Source: Vibrio metoecus
Lineage (GTDB): Bacteria > Pseudomonadota > Gammaproteobacteria > Enterobacterales > Vibrionaceae
NCBI RefSeq assembly: GCF_009665255.1
Contig: NZ_CP035687.1
Span: 124,001 to 188,000 of the forward strand
Reading direction: 5' to 3'
DNA length: 64,000 bases
Within the stretch, counting starts at the first letter, position 1. Each line of letters begins with the position of its first letter. The translations under genes were made by a program, and so were the position numbers. The notes beneath the pieces were generated by a model. It did no database searches and was not told the origin of the DNA. It worked only from the letters and a program-made list of their open reading frames with translations. This document shows, one piece after another, positions 58,152 to 64,000 of the stretch.

Positions 58152-58551
58152 GATAGGTCCTTATCAACCATTGGGTTGTAAATCGTTGGTATAATCAAGA
58201 TGAATGTTTAGTAGTTCACTGTGAACGCCTAGATATTCTTCTGCATGTTAATTTGTTTTTCTTCTTTCGTTTTCTTCAAATGAGATACCCATCACTCTCA
58301 ACACAACAAACAAGTGACAATCATCACAAATACAGTCTAATCACCCGATCATTCGTTTAAACTGTGTGCGCTTTTTGCTGACAAAAATATCTAGATAATA
58401 GGAAAAGGCAAAAAGTGTCTCGAACGCAGTAATGACAGGTTTTTATTGATGAACATCACACTTGAAATCAAAGTTAGACTGAGAGTGGTTGACTTAAAAT
58501 ACCGCACACTTAACCTAGTAGTATATTATGAACTACTACAAGGTCGTCACA
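58152..58551. promoter_or_regulatory. Divergent control region of the cyclodextrin locus
   Basis: 400 bp between cymA and cymE without a gene. A CRP site candidate, GTGACAATCATCAC at 58314-58327 (GTGA-N6-TCAC), lies near the middle and could serve both arms. A half-site TCACA occurs near 58450. No clear MalT box pattern or regulator gene is seen here; the regulator of the locus may lie past the right edge. Confidence 0.6.
58314..58327. promoter_or_regulatory. Candidate CRP site of the cym locus
   Basis: GTGACAATCATCAC, matching GTGA-N6-TCAC but lacking the outermost consensus T on the left side. Confidence 0.55.
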
Positions 58552-59781
58552 ATGAAAAAGACATGGATAACAACAGCGCTACTTGCCACGTTTGTGAGTC
58601 TGCCAACGGCTATCTACGCTCAAGATATTCAGCCAGAACCTGATTCCGATCTTTTGATCTGGACTGATACTACGACTCTGGATTACATGAAGTATGCGGC
58701 GGAATCGTTTAACCAAGATTTTGGTTACAAGGTGAAATTTTCATTTCGTGGATTAGCCCCGATTGATGCAGCCTCTCGCATGATTCAAGACGGCGGATCT
58801 GCCCGAGTCGCTGATATTGCAGAAATCGAACACGATTTACTTGGCAAACTGGTTGTCGCAGGTGGCGCGATGGAAAACCTAGTATCCGCAGAGCATATTC
58901 AATCCACGTTTTTACCCAACGCTAACGCAGCCGCTCAATATGCTGGTAACTATTACGGATTCCCTGTGAGCTATGCGACTTTAGCGTTGTTTTACAACAA
59001 AGATTTGCTCCCTAAAGCCCCGGCAACCTTTGAAGAAATCATGGAGTTTGGGAAAGGTTTTAATAACGCCAAAGAAAACAAATACGCTCTGCTGTGGGAT
59101 ATCCAGAATTACTATGAATCACGTATGTTCTTGACTCTGTATGGTGCGTATGAATTTGGCAAAGGCGGAACTGATGCCAAAGATCTTGGTATCGATTCAT
59201 CGCTAGCACAACAGGGTATGAGTGCAATGAAAACGCTCAAAGCCGCGAATAACTCGAACCCTGTTGATATGCGTAACCCACAAGTACGCCGTGGTCTGTT
59301 TGGTGAGGGGAAAGTGGCCGCGATTATTGATGGCCCTTGGGCGATTCAAGGCTATGACAACAGTGGTGTCAACTATGGTGTCGTTCCAATCCCAACTTTT
59401 GAAGGTAAACAGCCCCGAACATTCTCGACAGTACGTCTAGCGGTGGTTTCCTCATACAGTGAATACCCAAAAGCCGCTCAACTATTTGCGAATTATCTCT
59501 CTTCCGAAAAGATGCTGATGAAACGCTATCAAATGACCAAATCGATTCCACCAGTACAGAGCTTGATGGAAAAAATCATTGTCAATGCGGATGAAGCCAC
59601 CTACGCAATTATCGCTCAAGGTTTCCATTCTGACGCTATGCCATCGATTCCTGAAATGGGCTACTTGTGGTCACCGATGGCGAGTGCCATCACAGCCATG
59701 TGGGTCAATGATCAAACACCAAAACAGGTTCTTGATCATGCCAAAGCGATCATTGAAGAGCAGATCGCGTTTCAGGAGTAA
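58552..59781 (+). CDS. cymE: Maltodextrin/cyclodextrin-binding periplasmic protein
   Basis: 409 residues from ATG 58552 (MKKTWITTALLATFVSLPTA), preceded by AAGG 8 nt upstream. Signal peptide ends at IYAQ. MalE-like family 1 binding protein with LLIWTDTTTLDYMKYAAESFN at the mature start and the C-terminal helix MWVNDQTPKQVLDHAKAIIE. Operon cymE-F-G-H with 2-15 bp gaps. Confidence 0.88.
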   Translation: MKKTWITTALLATFVSLPTAIYAQDIQPEPDSDLLIWTDTTTLDYMKYAAESFNQDFGYKVKFSFRGLAPIDAASRMIQDGGSARVADIAEIEHDLLGKLVVAGGAMENLVSAEHIQSTFLPNANAAAQYAGNYYGFPVSYATLALFYNKDLLPKAPATFEEIMEFGKGFNNAKENKYALLWDIQNYYESRMFLTLYGAYEFGKGGTDAKDLGIDSSLAQQGMSAMKTLKAANNSNPVDMRNPQVRRGLFGEGKVAAIIDGPWAIQGYDNSGVNYGVVPIPTFEGKQPRTFSTVRLAVVSSYSEYPKAAQLFANYLSSEKMLMKRYQMTKSIPPVQSLMEKIIVNADEATYAIIAQGFHSDAMPSIPEMGYLWSPMASAITAMWVNDQTPKQVLDHAKAIIEEQIAFQE

Positions 59782-59783
59782 CT

Positions 59784-61067
59784 ATGTTGTTGTCGCAAAC
59801 CTTCAAAGCACCCAATGTGTCGGTATCCTGGATTGTCATGGGCTCAACACAATTGGCGCATAAACATTGGATTACTGGCGGAGTTTTCTTCGCCATTCAA
59901 TGCCTGTTTATTCTCTACCTGCCCGATTTAGCTACCGCACTCAAAGGCTTAATATCACTGGGAGATGTAGCCCAGACTCGTCAGGGTTTTAAAGTGATCC
60001 AAGGGGATAACTCCATCTTTATGTTGGTGGAAGGGGTTATCGCCCTACTGTTCCTCTTCTTAGTTATCATCGCTTACGTGATGAACGTTCGTCATGCGCA
60101 AACATGTGAACCATGCCGATTGACTGTACGTCAGCAACTTAAAGCAATCTACGACGAAAAATTCGCCTTTATTGTTTTATCGCCAGCATTCATTGCCAGT
60201 ATCGCTTTCATCATCATGCCGATTGCGATCACCGTGTTGGTCTCATTCACCAACTACTCTGCGCCGCATCATATTCCGCCGAAAAATCTGGTCGATTGGG
60301 TCGGTTTTAAAAACTTTCTTACCCTATTTGAGCTAAAGATCTGGTCGAGTACTTTTGTAGGTGTAGCGACGTGGACGGTTATCTGGGCGATTGCAGCGAC
60401 CATTTGTACTTGTGGTTTTGGCTTTATCCTTGCGTTGGCGCTGGAAAATCGCAACATCAAAGCAAAGAAGCTTTGGCGTTTTGTGTTTATCTTGCCTTAT
60501 GCCATTCCCGCGTTTGTTACGCTACTGATGTTCCGTTTACTGCTCAACGGTATTGGGCCTGTGAACGCGACGCTCAATGCGTGGGGATTTGAGTCAGTTG
60601 CTTTCCTCTCTGATCCGTACTTAGCCAAGTTAACGGTCATTGCGGTCAGTGTCTGGGTTGGTGCGCCCTACTTTATGCTATTGATCTCTGGCGCCTTAAC
60701 CAATATTCCCCGCGATTTGTACGAAGCAAGCGAAGTCGATGGTGCCAGTAAATTTCAACAATTTCGTGAAATCACGCTGCCGATGGTCTTACATCAAGTC
60801 GCGCCATCGCTAGTGATGACCTTTGCCCACAACTTCAATAATTTCGGTGCGATATTTTTGCTCACCGAAGGCGGTCCAATCAATCCAGAATACCGATTTG
60901 CAGGCCATACCGACATTCTGATCACTTGGATTTATAAATTAACCTTGGACTTCCAGCAGTACCAAATCGCCTCCGTGATTTCGATTGTGATCTTTTTGTT
61001 CTTGTCGGTAATCGCTATCTGGCAATTCCGCCGTATGAAATCCTTTAAAGACGATGTAGGAATGTAA
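59784..61067 (+). CDS. cymF: Sugar ABC transporter permease, MalF/CymF type
   Basis: 427 residues, eight helices, shorter than E. coli MalF (514). N-terminal pair of helices with a short periplasmic loop, then BPD_transp_1 with EAA loop YEASEVDGASKFQQFREITLP. Starts 2 bp after cymE with AGGAG 5 nt before ATG. Confidence 0.92.
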   Translation: MLLSQTFKAPNVSVSWIVMGSTQLAHKHWITGGVFFAIQCLFILYLPDLATALKGLISLGDVAQTRQGFKVIQGDNSIFMLVEGVIALLFLFLVIIAYVMNVRHAQTCEPCRLTVRQQLKAIYDEKFAFIVLSPAFIASIAFIIMPIAITVLVSFTNYSAPHHIPPKNLVDWVGFKNFLTLFELKIWSSTFVGVATWTVIWAIAATICTCGFGFILALALENRNIKAKKLWRFVFILPYAIPAFVTLLMFRLLLNGIGPVNATLNAWGFESVAFLSDPYLAKLTVIAVSVWVGAPYFMLLISGALTNIPRDLYEASEVDGASKFQQFREITLPMVLHQVAPSLVMTFAHNFNNFGAIFLLTEGGPINPEYRFAGHTDILITWIYKLTLDFQQYQIASVISIVIFLFLSVIAIWQFRRMKSFKDDVGM

Positions 61068-61069
61068 CC

Positions 61070-61903
61070 ATGGATAAACTACTGACTAAACTCGCGACTG
61101 CTATCGTCTATTTGTTTCTCACCATCAATGCCATCCTCGTTTTAGGACCCGTGTTGTGGACGGTTTTAGCCTCCTTTAAGCCGGGCAATAACCTCTTCAG
61201 CTCCTCATTTGGTGAGTTCGCTTTTACGCTCGACCATTACAAAGCTCTGTTTACCGATACGCCGTATTTAGAGTGGTACAAGAACACCTTCTTACTTGCT
61301 ACCGCCAACATGTTGATCTCACTGGTGGTGGTCACCATGACGGCCTTTGTCTTCTCACGTTACCGCTTTCAAGGTAAACGCAACGTGTTGATGAGCATTT
61401 TGGTGTTGCAAATGTTTCCCGCTTTTTTATCGATGACGGCGATTTACATTCTGTTGTCAAAAATGGGCTTAATCGATACCTATATCGGCTTGCTATTCGT
61501 TTATGTCACAGGCTCTCTGCCATTTATGACTTGGCTGGTGAAAGGCTATTTTGATGCCATTCCCACTTCTCTAGATGAAGCGGCCAAAATCGATGGTGCT
61601 GGGCATATGACCATTTTCCTTGAGATCATTTTACCGCTGGCTAAACCAATTTTAGTGTTTGTTGCTTTGGTCTCTTTTACCGGGCCTTGGATGGATTTTA
61701 TCCTGCCGACGCTAATTTTACGCAGCGAAGAGAAGATGACTCTCGCTATCGGCATCTTCAGTTGGATCACATCCAACTCAGCGGAAAACTTCACTCTCTT
61801 CGCCGCAGGCTCGTTACTGGTCGCAGTGCCGATCACTCTATTGTTTGTTATCACACAAAAACACATCACCACTGGCTTAGTCAGTGGCGCAGTAAAAGAA
61901 TAA
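61070..61903 (+). CDS. cymG: Sugar ABC transporter permease, MalG/CymG type
   Basis: 277 residues, six helices, EAA loop LDEAAKIDGAGHMTIFLEIILP. Partner of the MalF-type permease in the inner membrane. Begins 2 bp after cymF. Confidence 0.93.
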   Translation: MDKLLTKLATAIVYLFLTINAILVLGPVLWTVLASFKPGNNLFSSSFGEFAFTLDHYKALFTDTPYLEWYKNTFLLATANMLISLVVVTMTAFVFSRYRFQGKRNVLMSILVLQMFPAFLSMTAIYILLSKMGLIDTYIGLLFVYVTGSLPFMTWLVKGYFDAIPTSLDEAAKIDGAGHMTIFLEIILPLAKPILVFVALVSFTGPWMDFILPTLILRSEEKMTLAIGIFSWITSNSAENFTLFAAGSLLVAVPITLLFVITQKHITTGLVSGAVKE

Positions 61904-61918
61904 TTATCAGGAACTCGT

Positions 61919-63712
61919 ATGATTACAAGAAGCTCATTAACTCACTTGGCAAAAAGCGCAGACAGCTATGCTTACGACAATAATACACTGCATATTCGCT
62001 TTCGCAGTGCTAAAGGCGAAGTCGACCGCGTAACGTTATGGATTGGCGACCCCTATATCTGGGCGAAAGGCGGATTAGACGGCGGCAACTTAGGAGGAAG
62101 TGACGCCCATGGCTGGATTGGTGGTACCGAAGTACCCATGTATTTAGAAGGCCAAAGTGAACATCATGACCATTGGTTTGCTTCCTTTGTTCCACCGAAA
62201 AAGCGTAGCCGTTACGGTTTTATCCTGCATGGTAAAGAAGGGGAAAAACTGCTGTTTGGTGAAAAACGCTGTGTGGATATTCAGAACAAGCGACAAGCAG
62301 ATATTGAGCTGAGCAATTTAAGCAACTTTTTTTGCTTTCCTTACATCAACCCCAAAGACGTTTTAAAAACACCAGAATGGGTACGCAACACCATCTGGTA
62401 CCAAATTTTCCCTGAACGTTTTCACAATGGACGGCCAGAGATTTCACCACCACAAGTTGAGCCTTGGGGAAGCACGCCAACCCGTCACAATTTTATGGGC
62501 GGTGATCTATGGGGCGTTATTGAAAAATTGGATTACTTACAAGATCTTGGTGTCAACGGACTCTATTTTTGCCCTATTTTTACGGCTAATGCTAACCATA
62601 AATATGACACGATTGATTACTACAACGTCGATCCACATTTTGGCGGTAATGAGGCGTTTCGCGCTTTGGTGCAAGAGGCTCATCGTCGCGGGATGAAAGT
62701 GATGTTAGATGCGGTATTCAACCATATTGGCCACCAGTCACCACTATGGTTGGACGTGGTAGAAAAAGGGGCTGAGTCTCGCTACGCCGACTGGTTCTGG
62801 ATCAAACAATTCCCTGTGTATCCGGATAAACCTAAATCCGAGTGGGATTTTAGTAACCTCCATTATGAAACGTTTGCCAACGTAGCCGAAATGCCCAAGT
62901 TGAATACCGAAAATCCTGAATGTCGTGCTTACCTTTTGGATGTAGCCCGCCATTGGATCGAAGAGTTTGATATCGATGGATGGCGACTGGACGTGGCAAA
63001 TGAAGTTGATCACGACTTTTGGCGCGATTTCCGCCGTTTAGTCAAAGGCATAAAACCTGACTGCTACATATTGGGCGAAATATGGCACGAAGGCATGCCT
63101 TGGTTGCGTGGAGATCAATACGATTCGCTGATGAATTACCCGCTCACACAAGCGATCACAGACTTTTTTGCGCTGGGTACTGATGATAAGACACGCTTTA
63201 TCCACTCAGTTACCCATTCTTACCTTGCTTATCCACGCAATGTAAACGAAGCGATGTTTAATTTGCTGGAAAGTCACGACACGACGCGCCTGATTAGTTT
63301 GTGTGGCGGTGATAAACGCAAAGCGAAACTGGCTTATCTGTTCATGTTCACGCAAGTCGGAGCTCCCTGTATCTACTATGGTGGCGAAATTGGTATGGAT
63401 GGACAAAAAGGAATTGGCTTAGAACTGAACCGAAAATGCATGGTTTGGGACGAGGATCAGCAAGATATTGAATTTAAATCTTTTATACAGAAGCTTATCC
63501 AGCTTCGCCGAGCCTATCCGGAATGTAACTACCCCTATCTAGAATGGATTGATGTAGCACATCCTCATGTCGTTGCCTTCCGTAAAGGCTCACTGCAAGT
63601 GGTGATCAATAATAGCGATAGAGAAGCAGTGTGCACCGTGAATGGCAACGAACTCACTCTTCCTGCATTTGGCTTTGAAGTGCGGGATCTTCAGACCTTA
63701 CAAGTGTTATGA
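61919..63712 (+). CDS. cymH: Cyclomaltodextrinase/neopullulanase (GH13_20)
   Basis: 597 residues, no signal peptide, so cytoplasmic. N-terminal CBM34-like beta domain (~1-125) typical of the cyclodextrinase group, then the GH13 barrel: DAVFNHIG, nucleophile Asp358 (WRLDVANE), acid/base Glu387 (ILGEIWHEG), Asp454 (LESHDTTR). It opens imported cyclodextrins and trims maltodextrins to maltose/glucose. Overlaps the next gene (ATGA). Confidence 0.9.
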   Translation: MITRSSLTHLAKSADSYAYDNNTLHIRFRSAKGEVDRVTLWIGDPYIWAKGGLDGGNLGGSDAHGWIGGTEVPMYLEGQSEHHDHWFASFVPPKKRSRYGFILHGKEGEKLLFGEKRCVDIQNKRQADIELSNLSNFFCFPYINPKDVLKTPEWVRNTIWYQIFPERFHNGRPEISPPQVEPWGSTPTRHNFMGGDLWGVIEKLDYLQDLGVNGLYFCPIFTANANHKYDTIDYYNVDPHFGGNEAFRALVQEAHRRGMKVMLDAVFNHIGHQSPLWLDVVEKGAESRYADWFWIKQFPVYPDKPKSEWDFSNLHYETFANVAEMPKLNTENPECRAYLLDVARHWIEEFDIDGWRLDVANEVDHDFWRDFRRLVKGIKPDCYILGEIWHEGMPWLRGDQYDSLMNYPLTQAITDFFALGTDDKTRFIHSVTHSYLAYPRNVNEAMFNLLESHDTTRLISLCGGDKRKAKLAYLFMFTQVGAPCIYYGGEIGMDGQKGIGLELNRKCMVWDEDQQDIEFKSFIQKLIQLRRAYPECNYPYLEWIDVAHPHVVAFRKGSLQVVINNSDREAVCTVNGNELTLPAFGFEVRDLQTLQVL

Positions 63713-64000
63713 AATTAGGATTTTCTGTTGATTCCGAGTGGATATGGAGCATGCTCATCGATGACGGTGGGCAGCCTCTCTATCACGGCCAGTTAATTTC
63801 CCCCACCAACATGCAGCAAACCGCGGAGCTTATAACGAACGTGGCTCTTAACATGCAACGCATGTTTGGAACCTTAACGCTAATAGGCATTAATTTGATG
63901 CCTGACTGCTGGCAAGGGGCATTACCTAAGGCTAAAGAAACGCTGTCTCAGTGGTTATCAACGCACCTTACCGTTCCCTATCAAATCTTAAATCCGGCTG
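63709..64000 (+). CDS. Possible ROK-family kinase or regulator (3' end missing)
   Basis: Open from ATG 63709 to the right edge (97 codons). It overlaps the cymH stop by 4 bp, so it is co-translated. MKLGFSVDSEWIWSMLIDDG and LIGINLMPDCWQGALPKAK suggest an actin-fold sugar kinase/ROK-type N-terminus, but the usual GxDxGGTK phosphate loop is not seen. A degenerate member, or another family, is possible. Confidence 0.45.
   Translation, partial: MKLGFSVDSEWIWSMLIDDGGQPLYHGQLISPTNMQQTAELITNVALNMQRMFGTLTLIGINLMPDCWQGALPKAKETLSQWLSTHLTVPYQILNPA

Overview
The window looks like the smaller chromosome (chromosome II) of a Vibrio in or near the V. cholerae clade. Basis: the gene order pntAB, then vxrABCDE, yciH, ddl, hutA and the phosphonate block resembles, as I remember it, V. 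cholerae chromosome II, and two copies of an IS1004-type element (an IS200-family element known from V. cholerae) are present. Species cannot be fixed from this window alone. Sequence runs off both ends: the first gene (a diguanylate cyclase) lacks its start and the last (a ROK-like protein) lacks its end.

Layout. 0-6 kb: two GGDEF diguanylate cyclases, tRNA-Gly, a gamma-glutamyltransferase-like enzyme, an outer-membrane beta-barrel gene with a late frameshift, a ComFB-family protein and a HlyU-family protein. 6.2-9.2 kb: pntAB transhydrogenase. 9.2-15.0 kb: the vxrABCDE (wigKR) envelope-stress/T6SS regulatory operon, bracketed by two identical, same-orientation IS1004-like copies, with a hybrid right-end/left-end scar after the second copy. 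15-22 kb: a gene-poor stretch, yciH, ddl, a SPOR lipoprotein, a Pat-type protein acetyltransferase split by a frameshift, and a LysR regulator. 22-32 kb: hutA heme receptor with a Fur box and a CRP site, a 25-codon small membrane ORF, sgrR, a thioesterase, an M48 protease, two glutathione transferases and their likely TetR regulator. 32-43 kb: the yejABEF peptide importer, a NUDIX enzyme, a DHH phosphoesterase, a YdcF-like protein, a POT transporter and an EamA permease. 43-51.5 kb: 2-aminoethylphosphonate uptake and breakdown (phnR, fused permease, ATPase, binding protein, phnW, pbfA, phnX), with four GntR-type operator candidates in front of the three transcription units. 51.7 kb: rnk. 52-64 kb: a cyclodextrin locus: secreted cyclodextrin glucanotransferase, MalK-type ATPase, a lipoprotein, an LpxD paralogue, an OmpG/CymA-type wide porin, and a divergent operon cymE-cymF-cymG-cymH plus a ROK-like gene.

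How parts work together. The cyclodextrin genes make a closed path: CGTase turns external starch into cyclodextrins, the porin admits them, the binding protein and ABC transporter import them, and the cytoplasmic GH13 enzyme opens and cuts them. The LpxD paralogue and the unknown lipoprotein in the middle of this locus are the least explained parts of the window. The phosphonate block likewise runs from uptake to acetaldehyde and phosphate. Two separate genes appear broken by the loss of one G in what would be a five-G run, which may be real or a sequencing artefact.
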